NCBI RefSeq assembly: GCF_019710635.1
Contig: NZ_JAIFZS010000074.1
Coordinates: 1 to 38,429, forward strand
Length of the DNA: 38,429 nucleotides
DNA from: Mycolicibacterium xanthum
GTDB lineage: Bacteria; Actinomycetota; Actinomycetes; Mycobacteriales; Mycobacteriaceae
Reading direction: 5' to 3'
Under the pieces are notes generated by a model. That model worked only from the letters and a program-made list of their open reading frames with translations. It was not told the DNA's origin and made no database searches. Position numbers and translations under genes: made by a program. Numbering within the stretch: position 1 is the stretch's first letter; every line of letters starts with the position of its first letter. Shown here piece after piece: positions 7,453-14,804 of this stretch.

Positions 7453-9465
7453 ATGTGGGTTCGAAACGTTGCGCGTCTCGCGGGGGCGTGCACGCTTGGG
7501 GCGGGCTTTTTCCTGGTCGGCACTGCTGTCACTCCGCCGGCATTGATGCGGGTGGCGGTTGCTCAGGATCCCCCTGATGACGGCGGCGGTGCTTTGGACG
7601 GCGCCGGTGGCGGTGATGACGGCGGCGGGGCCATGAGTGGTTCCGGTACCGGGGCGTCGTCATCGGGGGCCGGCGACTACAGGTTTGGGACTCCCGCGCA
7701 GGGTGTTCCTCAAACCGGGGCCGCGGCGATCTGTCAAGACCTGCCCTGGAACTGCCCGCAGTCGTCATTGGCGCCCGCTTCGGCTCCTGCTGCGCCGGTC
7801 GTGCCGTTGAATCCCCATCCGCCGGCCAGGCATGCGGCAGAAACTGCACCCGAACCCGGCATTCCGGCACCGCCCGAGGTCCTTGCCATCGCGCTTCTGC
7901 CCGGCATGGATCCCGGACTTCTCACCATGAATCCTGACGGTTCGCTCGTCTATCACGGGACAACGGCAGTGGGAGTTGACACTCCCGGCTGGACGGTGAT
8001 TGCCAAGGACGGCGCCCTGGACATGATCCACGGGCCGGTTGCGCCAGCCGAGGCTGTAGAACTTCCCGCGCCACCACCACCTGCGCCCGACGGGGCCGAT
8101 GGGCTCCGTGACGGGATCGGCGGGCATGACCCATGGGGGCATTCGTGTGACCGCGGGAACGCGAGGCATTGCGACATAACGGGAACCCAGCCTCCGTCTG
8201 GCAGCACCAGCACGCCCGGGCAGCCGTCCACCGGCACGACCAACGCCCCGCTTGTTGAGCCTCCGTTGCCGACCACGGGTACGGAAATTCCGATTCTGGA
8301 GCCTCCGGACTACACAGGGCCGACCCCGATTCTGGAGCCTCCCAATTACACCGGGCTGACGCCGATTCTGGAGCCTCCGGACCCGATGCCGGGATTGACG
8401 CCCGTGCTGGCGCCCTATCAGCAGCCGCCCATGGGGTCGACGCCGTATCAGGTGCCGCCGCGGGGGGAGCCGCCGCAGATCCTGCCGCCGCTGCAGTCTC
8501 CGACGCCGTATGAGTGGCCGACCCCGACGGCTCTGGTCCCCAATCAGGTGCCGCCGCGGGGGGAGCCGCCGCAGAGCCTGCCGCCGCAGCAGACTCCGAC
8601 GCCGTATGAGAGGCCGACCCCGACGGGTCTGGTCCCCAATCAGGTGCCGCCGCGGGGGGAGCCGCCGCAGATCCTGCCGCCGCAGCAGACTCCGACGCCG
8701 TATGAGTGGCCGACCCCGACGGGTCTGGTCCCCAATCAGGTGCCGCCGCGGGGGGAGCCGCCGCAGAGCCTGCCGCCGCAGCAGACTCCGACGCCGTATG
8801 AGAGGCCGACCCCGACGGGTCTGGTCCCCAATCAGGTGCCGCCGCGGGGGGAGCCGCCGCAGAGCCTGCCGCCGCAGCAGACTCCGACGCCGTATGAGAG
8901 GCCGACCCCGACGGGTCTGGTCCCCAATCAGGTGCCGCCGCGGGGGGAGCCGCCGCAGGTGTTGCCGCCGCAGCAGACTCCGACACCGGTTACGTTCATC
9001 CCGGAGCCGCAGGGAACGGTGTCGGGGCCGGGGACCTTCGTGCCGATTCCGGTGGGAGCGGTGTCGAACCCGGGTACCTTCATCCCCGGGCCGCAGAGCC
9101 CCGTCTCTGGTCCTGGCTTGTTCATTCCCGGGCCGCAGGGGACGGTCTCTGGTCCTGGCAGCTTCGTGCCAGGACCGCAGGGCACGGTATCGGGGCCGGG
9201 GACGTTCGTGCCGATTCCGGCCGGAGCGATGTCAGGCCCGGGTACTTTCATCCCCGGCCCGGGGGGAACCGTGTCCGGCCCTGGCATCTTCCTACCCGCG
9301 CCGGCGGGTGCCCCCGCTGGTGGGCCGGGTGCCATGTCGGAAGCTGCTCCGAACACAGGTGGCTATCCTGCGCAGGCGCCAAGTGATCAGGGTTCGCCTG
9401 TGGAGGCTGGAGAGTATCCGGTTCAGGCGCCCACCGGACTGGTGGATCCTGCGCTGTTCCCCTAA
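7453..9465 (+). CDS. Exported proline-rich repeat protein with an internal LPTTG motif
   Basis: The 670-residue protein starts at the ATG at 7453, with GAGG about 6 nt upstream. It has a signal peptide (MWVRNVARLAGACTLGAGFF, cleavage likely after AVA near residue 37). A Gly/Asp/Ser-rich segment follows, then a possibly folded region (about residues 100-250) with motifs MDPGLLTMNPDGSLVYHG and TPGWTVIAKDG and two Cys pairs. Residues 272-276 (8266-8280) are LPTTG, and ILEPP repeats follow. Next come five and a half copies of a 32-residue Pro-rich repeat (8446-8990) and eight copies of a 14-residue repeat of the form TFIPGPQGTVSGPG (8992-9330). The C-terminus has no membrane segment or charged tail. 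It is probably an extended cell-wall or surface protein. The sortase gene begins about 31 bp downstream, suggesting an operon. No family is recognised. Confidence 0.85.
   Translation: MWVRNVARLAGACTLGAGFFLVGTAVTPPALMRVAVAQDPPDDGGGALDGAGGGDDGGGAMSGSGTGASSSGAGDYRFGTPAQGVPQTGAAAICQDLPWNCPQSSLAPASAPAAPVVPLNPHPPARHAAETAPEPGIPAPPEVLAIALLPGMDPGLLTMNPDGSLVYHGTTAVGVDTPGWTVIAKDGALDMIHGPVAPAEAVELPAPPPPAPDGADGLRDGIGGHDPWGHSCDRGNARHCDITGTQPPSGSTSTPGQPSTGTTNAPLVEPPLPTTGTEIPILEPPDYTGPTPILEPPNYTGLTPILEPPDPMPGLTPVLAPYQQPPMGSTPYQVPPRGEPPQILPPLQSPTPYEWPTPTALVPNQVPPRGEPPQSLPPQQTPTPYERPTPTGLVPNQVPPRGEPPQILPPQQTPTPYEWPTPTGLVPNQVPPRGEPPQSLPPQQTPTPYERPTPTGLVPNQVPPRGEPPQSLPPQQTPTPYERPTPTGLVPNQVPPRGEPPQVLPPQQTPTPVTFIPEPQGTVSGPGTFVPIPVGAVSNPGTFIPGPQSPVSGPGLFIPGPQGTVSGPGSFVPGPQGTVSGPGTFVPIPAGAMSGPGTFIPGPGGTVSGPGIFLPAPAGAPAGGPGAMSEAAPNTGGYPAQAPSDQGSPVEAGEYPVQAPTGLVDPALFP
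8266..8280 (+). other. Internal LPTTG pentapeptide in the Pro-rich protein
   Basis: The codons at 8266-8280 read Leu-Pro-Thr-Thr-Gly, a match to the LPXTG sortase consensus. Unlike a standard sorting signal it is not followed by a hydrophobic helix and basic tail. It sits about 400 residues from the C-terminus. Confidence 0.6.
8446..8990 (+). repeat. 96-bp coding tandem repeat (five full copies plus a partial one)
   Basis: Units begin at 8446, 8542, 8638, 8734, 8830 and 8926 (partial) and encode 32 residues each (QVPPRGEPPQ, then LPPQQTPTPY, then PTPTGLVPN). Two variants alternate: IL with W in units 1 and 3, and SL with R in units 2, 4 and 5. This implies a two-unit duplication followed by a single-unit duplication. 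Near-identity at nucleotide level points to recent expansion or homogenisation. Confidence 0.95.
8992..9330 (+). repeat. 42-bp coding tandem repeat (eight degenerate copies)
   Basis: Eight consecutive 14-residue units (the last has 15) follow the pattern F-[IVL]-P-x-P-x-G-x-[VM]-S-x-P-G. They begin at 8992, 9034, 9076, 9118, 9160, 9202, 9244 and 9286. They are more diverged from each other than the 96-bp units, so this array is older. Confidence 0.9.
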
Positions 9466-9496
9466 TGCGGGAGATCGAGATGTTAAGCGTGGTCTC

Positions 9497-10141
9497 GTGA
9501 TAGCGAGGGTGACCGCCAAGCGCCATCGCATGTTGCGGGTCTTGGTTGTCGTAGTTGTTTGGTGCATGTCACTGGCCTTGGGCGCCGGCCATGCATGGGC
9601 TGACCAGCACCATGGGATCCCAGCGGTGCCGGCTGCCCCTGCCCCCGGCGCTGCACCGATCGTCCAGCCGACGACGCTACAGATTCCCGCGATCGGATTG
9701 GTTGCTCCCGTGGTCTCGGTGGCGACGGTCATGCAGCCCGCACCGTTTCTGGGCGGTCAGACCGTCAGTTCGTTCGGGGTTCCGCCGGACGGCAACAGTG
9801 TTGGATGGTGGGTGGACGGGCCGCTGGTCGGAAGTCCGGCGATGGCTGTCATGCTGGGCCACACCCTGGTGGGCAATGGGTATGCGGTCTTCAACCGACT
9901 CGGGGAGTTGAGGCCCGGCGACGCGGTGACGGTGGTCGGTGACGCCGGTGCGGGACACGTGGATTTCCGGATCGTGGACGTGGTGGCAGGTATTCCCAAG
10001 GGCGACCCGGTCGCGCTACAAGGAGCCCTGTCGAGTCACAGCTCACGCGCACAGTTGGCGTTGATCACCTGCGGCGGGGAATTCGACCGGACCAGCCGGT
10101 CGAGCGCGGACAACATCGTCGCCTTCGCGGCGATCGTCTAG
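9497..10141 (+). CDS. Class F-like sortase, exported/membrane-anchored
   Basis: This protein of about 214 residues has a basic N-terminus, a hydrophobic anchor (MLRVLVVVVVWCMSLALGAG) and an Ala/Pro linker, then a sortase domain. The domain shows IPAIGLVAPVV at its start, the catalytic His in VMLGHTLVG and the catalytic Cys in LALITCGGEFD. Sortases are extracytoplasmic cysteine transpeptidases that cut LPXTG-like motifs and link proteins to the cell wall. The usual catalytic Arg of this class lies in a YRxN-type strand after the Cys. Here that strand reads SADN, with Arg residues only six and nine positions after the Cys. Start choice is uncertain: GTG 9497, GTG 9509 and ATG 9530 are all in frame and none has an ideal ribosome site. 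Its likely operon partner is the Pro-rich protein upstream. Confidence 0.8.
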   Translation: MIARVTAKRHRMLRVLVVVVVWCMSLALGAGHAWADQHHGIPAVPAAPAPGAAPIVQPTTLQIPAIGLVAPVVSVATVMQPAPFLGGQTVSSFGVPPDGNSVGWWVDGPLVGSPAMAVMLGHTLVGNGYAVFNRLGELRPGDAVTVVGDAGAGHVDFRIVDVVAGIPKGDPVALQGALSSHSSRAQLALITCGGEFDRTSRSSADNIVAFAAIV

Positions 10142-10192
10142 AGAAGCCGGAAATCGGCACCGAGGCAACAACTCTCGGGCCCAACAGGGATT

Positions 10193-10648
10193 TTACTGTT
10201 CCGCCGGCTCCCAGGTCAGGATGCCGGCGTCGGCCAGCAGCGACAGATGCAGTCGACCGTCCTGGATCAGGTAGCTGCGCACGTCGCCCAGTGCGGCGGA
10301 CACCTTCTGGTCGATCGAGCCCGGGGGACAGGCCATCATCGTCAAGGCGATCGGCCCGAACGTCAACGAACCGGAGTCGCCGGATTCGCTCGGGCTGGCC
10401 TGCCATGTCGAGGATCCGCGGTTGCAGTCGATCTGGAATGCTGCCCGGTGCTCGCCGTTGTCCTCGATGGCAAAGGTGACCGTGTACTGCTGCCCGGCGG
10501 GTACCGCGGTGGTGCCCTGTGCGTCGTCCATCGACTGGATTTCGGTCAGCTTCCAGCTGGTGTCGTCGAGCGTGACAGCGGTGTCGGTGGAGGCCGGTGA
10601 ACACGCCATCAGTGTCGATGCCACGGCCAGCGCGAGCGCGAGTCTCAT
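10193..10648 (-). CDS. META-domain lipoprotein (HslJ-like)
   Basis: The 151-residue precursor has a lipoprotein signal peptide (MRLALALAVASTLMAC) with the lipobox Leu-Met-Ala-Cys and lipidation predicted at Cys16. The mature part has the META/HslJ pattern: an early SWKLTEI strand, then YTVTFAIEDNG, then CNRGSSTW, and FGPIALTMMACPPG. In this family the domain is a small beta-rich fold associated with stress resistance or secretion, and a precise role is not established. Two Cys (in DCNRG and ACPPG) may form a disulfide. It follows the DUF6632-like membrane gene by 10 bp on the same strand, so the two are probably cotranscribed. ATG 10648 was chosen over a longer frame because it gives an ideal signal peptide. 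Confidence 0.85.
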   Translation of the reverse strand: MRLALALAVASTLMACSPASTDTAVTLDDTSWKLTEIQSMDDAQGTTAVPAGQQYTVTFAIEDNGEHRAAFQIDCNRGSSTWQASPSESGDSGSLTFGPIALTMMACPPGSIDQKVSAALGDVRSYLIQDGRLHLSLLADAGILTWEPAEQ

Positions 10649-10658
10649 ACCGACGAAG

Positions 10659-11078
10659 CTAGCCTGCGCCCGCACCTACCTTGCGCGGCGTATCCGCGCG
10701 CTGCAGCAAGACGGCGAGAACCGCCGCCACGATCAGCAATGCGGGCACATCGCCCAGCAGGTGGCCGCGCTCATCGGAGTCGGAGAGCGCCTGGATGGCC
10801 ATGATCACCGCGTGCACCACGCTGGACACCACCGTGAACCAGATCAGGCTGCGGTTGGCCAACGGATCGCGCGTGGCCGCCAGCAGAAACACCCCGAGCG
10901 TCGCGTACAGGCCGATGATCATCGCCAGGTAGTGCGATGACCCATGTCCCCAGGACCACCCCGATGGCCACACCTTGGTCAGCGGATAGATACCCACCAC
11001 GAAGATCACGCCGACCACCGCGAGTGCCACCCTGAGCAACAACATCGGGCCGCGGTTGGCCGCCTTCTCGTCGGACAT
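10659..11078 (-). CDS. Four-helix integral membrane protein, DUF6632-like
   Basis: This 139-residue protein has four predicted membrane helices (about residues 14-33, 49-68, 78-97 and 107-124). Conserved-looking motifs include PSGWSWGHGSSHYL, IGLYATLGVFLL and SLIWFTVVSSVVHAVIM. They match a small bacterial membrane family I recall as DUF6632, of unknown function. The family number was not checked. GAGGAG lies about 12 nt before the ATG at 11078, and an in-frame GTG immediately precedes that ATG. It is the first gene of a two-gene unit with the META lipoprotein. The His, Trp and Gly-rich first loop could hold ligands, but nothing shows which. Confidence 0.8.
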   Translation of the reverse strand: MSDEKAANRGPMLLLRVALAVVGVIFVVGIYPLTKVWPSGWSWGHGSSHYLAMIIGLYATLGVFLLAATRDPLANRSLIWFTVVSSVVHAVIMAIQALSDSDERGHLLGDVPALLIVAAVLAVLLQRADTPRKVGAGAG

Positions 11079-11223
11079 CACTCACCATCTCCTCGTGTCG
11101 GCCGACGGCGCGCACCGGCGTATGCTCACCGCCCGGCTCTTCGACGATGGTCTCACTTCGAGGTGGTGAGCTCCGGTCGTTTCGGCGGTTGAGGGTCGGC
11201 GGCACCGGAACCCCGGAGAGTCA

Positions 11224-11679
11224 CTAGAAGCTGCCGGCCGCCCAGGCGCCCGGCGGGTACGGCGGCACCGTCCCGGCCAGCGCCCCGTCGGTGACCTCGC
11301 ACAGTACGTCGGAGATCGTTCCGGCATTGGCCACGGTGACCACGGCATCGTCATCGACCCGCGCGACCACCGCCTGCCAGAAGTAGCCGACGCCGCCGTG
11401 CTCGTACCAGACGAACCAGGTGTCGTCCCGATGGCCGGCCCGGATCAGCCGTCGGAACGGCAGCGACGGGTCGCGCACCGCGTCGGTGCTGTTGAACGGG
11501 ACCCCGACGTCGGCCAGGGGCGGCAGCATCTTCTGCAGCGCGTCCGGCAGCTGCGTCACGCGGGACACCTCCTGAACCGGTGTGGACAGCCGGCACCCGG
11601 TGTCCGGGATCGCGCGGGCAGGGCCCGCCAGCGCCACGGCCACCAGCGCCCCGATCACGCCCGTCAGCAAGACCTTCAT
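11224..11679 (-). CDS. Exported protein of unknown function
   Basis: The 151-residue precursor has a clean signal peptide (MKVLLTGVIGALVAVALAG, cleavage after ARA near residue 23). The mature domain of about 128 residues has two Cys (near the start in DTGCRLS and near the end in DVLCEVTDG) that may form a disulfide. It also has an aromatic strand (WFVWYEHGGVGYFWQAVVAR) and a Pro-rich end (GTVPPYPPGAWAAG). No family was recognised. The ATG at 11679 was chosen because it begins the signal peptide. The longer frame to 11721 adds Cys-rich residues unlike a start. It is monocistronic in appearance, followed by the DUF6632-like gene 143 bp downstream on the same strand. Confidence 0.75.
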   Translation of the reverse strand: MKVLLTGVIGALVAVALAGPARAIPDTGCRLSTPVQEVSRVTQLPDALQKMLPPLADVGVPFNSTDAVRDPSLPFRRLIRAGHRDDTWFVWYEHGGVGYFWQAVVARVDDDAVVTVANAGTISDVLCEVTDGALAGTVPPYPPGAWAAGSF

Positions 11680-11743
11680 CGTGCACCCATTGTGGGCGCA
11701 CAGCGGACAGAACGTCGCCACAGTGCCCGGATCGCTCCGGCGG

Positions 11744-14236
11744 TCAGATGAACAGCGTGGTACCCGACTCCTGCGCCTCGCCCAGGAAGGTCGCCACCCC
11801 GCCGAACTCGACTCCGTCGATGAGGTCGGACTCGGCGATACCCAGCAACTCCATCGTCATCGTGCAGCCGATCAGGCGTGCGCCTCCCCGCTGAGCCGCC
11901 GCCATCAACTCGCTCAGGTCGGGGACGTTGTGATCGTGCATCACCTTCTTGATCATGCCGGCGCCCGCGCCGCCGAAGTTCATCGTCGACAGCGGCAGAC
12001 GCTCGGCGCCCGACGGCATCATCGCCGACATCACCCGCTCCAGCGGCGACTTCTCGCGTTTGGGGGCATCCGGCCGGCGTAACGCGTTGAGACCCCAGAA
12101 CGTGAAGAAGATCGACACCTGGTCACCCATCGACAGGGCCCCGTTGCCGATGATGAAGGCCGCGATGAGTTTGTCCAGATCCCCGGAGAACACCACCATC
12201 GACGTCTTGTTCTTCACGGGTCCCGCCGGTTGGGTGGCCACCCCGGCGGCGCCCTTGCGCAGGGTCGCGACGTAGCCGGGGCCGGACGGCTCGATGTCGA
12301 CGAGTCGGTGCCCGTTCTTGGACGCCCAGGCCGGCGCGTCCAGCGCGAAGCCGGGATCCGAGACGGTGACCCGCACCTCGTCGCCGGGGGTGAGGCCGCT
12401 CATCGCGTCGGCGAGCTTCATGATCGGTCCCGGACAGGCCAGCCCGGTGCAGTCGAGGTCGATCACGGTTCCGCTTGCCGTCGCCGGTGCCGCGGCAAGC
12501 GACGCGGCCTCGGCGTAGGACTCCATCGGCGGCTGTGCCTCGTAGGTGTCCTCGGGCCTTTCGTGGACGGCCTTGAACGTGGTCGAGCCGCCCGAAAGCG
12601 TTGCGACGTCGGTGAATCCGTTCTGCACCAGAATCCGGTAGGCCAGATAGGAGCGGAAGCCGACGGCGCAGTACAGCCGTACCGGGCGGGACCGATCGAG
12701 GCGGCCGCCGGCGACCTCGTCGCGCAATGTCGGCAACGGCATGTTGATCGCGCCGGGTACGTGCCACAGCTCGTATTCCTCGGGGGTGCGCACATCGAGC
12801 AGCAGTGCGCCGTCGGTGGCGGCCGGGAAGTCCTGTGCATACCAGAGACGCAGGTCGCCGCGCAGGACGTTGGAGGCCACGAAACCCGCCATGTTGATCG
12901 GGTCTTTGGCCGACCCGAACGGCGGTGCGTAGGCCAGCTCCTGATGCTCGAGGTCGAAGACCGTCATGCCTTGGCGGATCGCCATCGCGAGCAGATCCAG
13001 CCGCTTGTCGATGCCGTCGAATCCGCACGCCTGGGCACCCAGGATGCGGCCGTCGTCGGGCGTGAACAGCACCTTCAGATGCATCATCGCGGTGCCCGGG
13101 TAGTAGCCCGCGTGCCCCGACGGGTGGACATGCGCGGCGCGGTAGTCGATCTCCGCAGCATCGAGCTGACGCTCGGTGGCGCCGGTTCCGCCGGCCACCA
13201 TCTCGAACACCTTGACGATGGAGGTGCCCTGCGTGGACAGGTACTCGGTGTCGCGGCCGCAGATGTTCTCCGCCGCGACGCGCGCCTGGCGGTTCGCGGG
13301 GCCGGCCAGCGGTGCGAGGTAGCTGCCGGGGAGCACGGGATGAGGTGTCTCGACGGCGTCCCCGGCCGCCCAGATGTGGGGATCCGAGGTGCGCATATGG
13401 GTGTCCACGGCGATTCCGCCGTGATCGCCCAGCGTCAGCCCGGCCGCGGTGGCCAGCGCCGTGTCGGGACGCACACCCGCGGCGAGCACCACGAGGTCGG
13501 CCGGCAGGGTCTCGCCGCTGGTGAGCTCGACGTTGGCCCGGTCCTCCGGCAGCGGGGCGAACGCGGCCGCCGCGGTGGACAGGTGTACCCGGATTCCCCT
13601 GCTGCGCAGGTGCTGCTCGACGGGGATCGAGATCTCGTGGTCCACCGGCGGCAGGATCTGGTCGGCCATCTCGACGATGTCCACGGTGACCCCGCGGTGG
13701 TGCAGGTTCTCGGCCATCTCCAGGCCGATGTAGCCGGCCCCGATGACGACCGCGCGGACCGGGTCGCGGCCACCCGCTTTCTGCGCCGCGAGCGCGTCGT
13801 CCACCCGGGCCTTGATGCGGTCCATGTCGCCGATGCGCCGCAGCACCTCCACCGCCGGGTGGCCGATACCCGGCAGTGGCGGGCGGACGGGCTGCGCCCC
13901 CGGGCACAGCGCCAAGTTGTCGTAGCTCTCCACATATTCGGTGCCGGAGTCGATCTCGCGGACGTGGACCGTGCGGGCCGCCGGGTCGATGTCGACGACC
14001 TCGGTGGCGATGCGTACATCGATGTTGAGTGACTCGCGCAGACTCTGCGGTGTCTGCAACAGCAGCCGGTCGCGTTCGGTGATCACCTCGCCGATGTGGT
14101 ACGGCAGGCCGCAGTTCGCGAACGAGACGTGGTGTCCGCGCTCGAACACGATGATTTCGGCGGATTCGTCGAGGCGGCGGGTCCGGGCCGCGACCGATGC
14201 TCCGGCGGCAACCCCGCCTACTACGATGAGTTTCAT
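11744..14236 (-). CDS. CoA-disulfide reductase-type flavoprotein fused to rhodanese, TusA and DsrE domains
   Basis: This 830-residue multidomain enzyme handles low-molecular-weight persulfides and disulfides. Residues 1-325 are an FAD/NAD(P)H oxidoreductase (VVGGVAAGASVAA at the start) with the CoA-disulfide-reductase cysteine Cys42 in SFANCGLPYHIG. Residues about 330-445 are the dimerisation domain. Residues 460-550 are a rhodanese with active Cys523 in LYCAVGFRS. Residues 590-660 are a TusA/SirA domain with Cys601 in GLACPGPIMKL (and Cys596 just before). Residues 675-830 are a DsrE/DsrF-like domain with Cys791 in LIGCTMTMEL. The likely role is reduction of CoA or glutathione-type persulfides and relay of sulfane sulfur between the cysteines. 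It is second in an operon after the AhpD-like gene, 72 bp apart, behind a CsoR/CstR-type palindrome. Confidence 0.92.
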   Translation of the reverse strand: MKLIVVGGVAAGASVAARTRRLDESAEIIVFERGHHVSFANCGLPYHIGEVITERDRLLLQTPQSLRESLNIDVRIATEVVDIDPAARTVHVREIDSGTEYVESYDNLALCPGAQPVRPPLPGIGHPAVEVLRRIGDMDRIKARVDDALAAQKAGGRDPVRAVVIGAGYIGLEMAENLHHRGVTVDIVEMADQILPPVDHEISIPVEQHLRSRGIRVHLSTAAAAFAPLPEDRANVELTSGETLPADLVVLAAGVRPDTALATAAGLTLGDHGGIAVDTHMRTSDPHIWAAGDAVETPHPVLPGSYLAPLAGPANRQARVAAENICGRDTEYLSTQGTSIVKVFEMVAGGTGATERQLDAAEIDYRAAHVHPSGHAGYYPGTAMMHLKVLFTPDDGRILGAQACGFDGIDKRLDLLAMAIRQGMTVFDLEHQELAYAPPFGSAKDPINMAGFVASNVLRGDLRLWYAQDFPAATDGALLLDVRTPEEYELWHVPGAINMPLPTLRDEVAGGRLDRSRPVRLYCAVGFRSYLAYRILVQNGFTDVATLSGGSTTFKAVHERPEDTYEAQPPMESYAEAASLAAAPATASGTVIDLDCTGLACPGPIMKLADAMSGLTPGDEVRVTVSDPGFALDAPAWASKNGHRLVDIEPSGPGYVATLRKGAAGVATQPAGPVKNKTSMVVFSGDLDKLIAAFIIGNGALSMGDQVSIFFTFWGLNALRRPDAPKREKSPLERVMSAMMPSGAERLPLSTMNFGGAGAGMIKKVMHDHNVPDLSELMAAAQRGGARLIGCTMTMELLGIAESDLIDGVEFGGVATFLGEAQESGTTLFI

Positions 14237-14308
14237 TGGCTTGACCTCGATTTGGTCCGGAATGTAGTGCTCGGAACTCGGCTCGACCGGGCCGCTACCC
14301 GAGTATGG

Positions 14309-14671
14309 TCAGCCGGCGGCCGCGGCGTCGGCGAATTCGCAGAACGCGGTGTAGGCCCGTGCGCCGTACACCGTTGCCGGGCCGCCGCTCATGAAGATCG
14401 CGACGCCGATGGCTTCGGCGGCCTCCTCCCTGGTCGCTCCCGCGCGGACCGCTCCACGTGCGTGCGAGGCGATGCAGCCGTCGCAGCCGTGCACCACGCC
14501 GATGGCCATCGCCATCAGTTCCTTGGTCTTGGTCTCCAGCGCTCCGGGGGCCAGCGCGGCTTTGCTCATCTCGTTGAATCCGCGGTAGACATCGGGAATC
14601 ATCTGCCGCAGTGCGCGATGCTGGGGGCCGAGTTCGTCGTTGACGTCCTTGTAGTGGGTGTGAAGGGTCAT
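14309..14671 (-). CDS. Carboxymuconolactone decarboxylase/AhpD-like protein
   Basis: The 120-residue protein has the AhpD-family redox motif Cys-x-x-Cys followed by His (GCDGCIASHARGAVRAGA, about residues 62-79) and the flanking helices (TKELMAMAIGVVHG, EEAAEAIGVAIFMSGG). AhpD-like proteins are all-alpha thiol reductases or hydroperoxidases that cycle their Cys pair. Decarboxylase activity is not implied. As the leading gene before the CoA-disulfide-reductase fusion it probably supplies or receives thiol electrons in sulfane-sulfur handling. That is inferred from context. The ATG at 14671 is only 11 bp from a 16-bp palindrome. Confidence 0.9.
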   Translation of the reverse strand: MTLHTHYKDVNDELGPQHRALRQMIPDVYRGFNEMSKAALAPGALETKTKELMAMAIGVVHGCDGCIASHARGAVRAGATREEAAEAIGVAIFMSGGPATVYGARAYTAFCEFADAAAAG

Positions 14672-14682
14672 GCTCTGACGAT

Positions 14683-14698
14683 ATACCCGGGCGGGTAT
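14683..14698. promoter_or_regulatory. CsoR/CstR-type palindromic operator
   Basis: ATACCCGGGCGGGTAT consists of perfect 7-bp arms (ATACCCG and CGGGTAT) with a GG spacer. It lies 11 bp upstream of the AhpD-like start. Operators of the CsoR/RcnR/CstR repressor family typically have ATACCC and GGGTAT ends with a G/C-rich centre, and the persulfide sensor CstR controls rhodanese, TusA and CoA-disulfide-reductase genes. No repressor gene of this family is in the window. Confidence 0.75.
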
Positions 14699-14804
14699 GT
14701 CGGCGCGTCGGCGACGGACCGCAAAACCGGTGACCTTCGCCCCTCGACAGAGCCGGGTAGCGCTCCCACGCTGGAGTCAGCGCGACTGCTTCGGGGGTGG
14801 CATC

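Noticed and set aside
7922..8986. Long open frame on the minus strand over the Pro-rich repeats (Ser/Ala-rich)
   Set aside because: It is the reverse complement of the proline-repeat coding sequence. Its repetitive Ser-Ala-Ala composition follows from the repeat, and it has no ribosome site or start context.
8446..9330. Possible CRISPR array or other non-coding repeat
   Set aside because: The repeats keep reading frame, have no spacers, and encode a continuous secreted protein.
8510..9496. Plus-strand frame, Arg/Ser-rich, joining in frame to the sortase
   Set aside because: It is a shifted reading of the Pro-rich gene's repeats. The sortase has its own signal peptide, so the upstream part is a shadow, not a fusion.
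12123..14032. Long frames on both strands over the CoA-disulfide-reductase fusion (about 600 residues each)
   Set aside because: High-GC third positions keep other frames open. Their composition is Arg/Gly/Ala-rich and they show no domains, while the minus-strand 11744-14236 frame has every catalytic motif.
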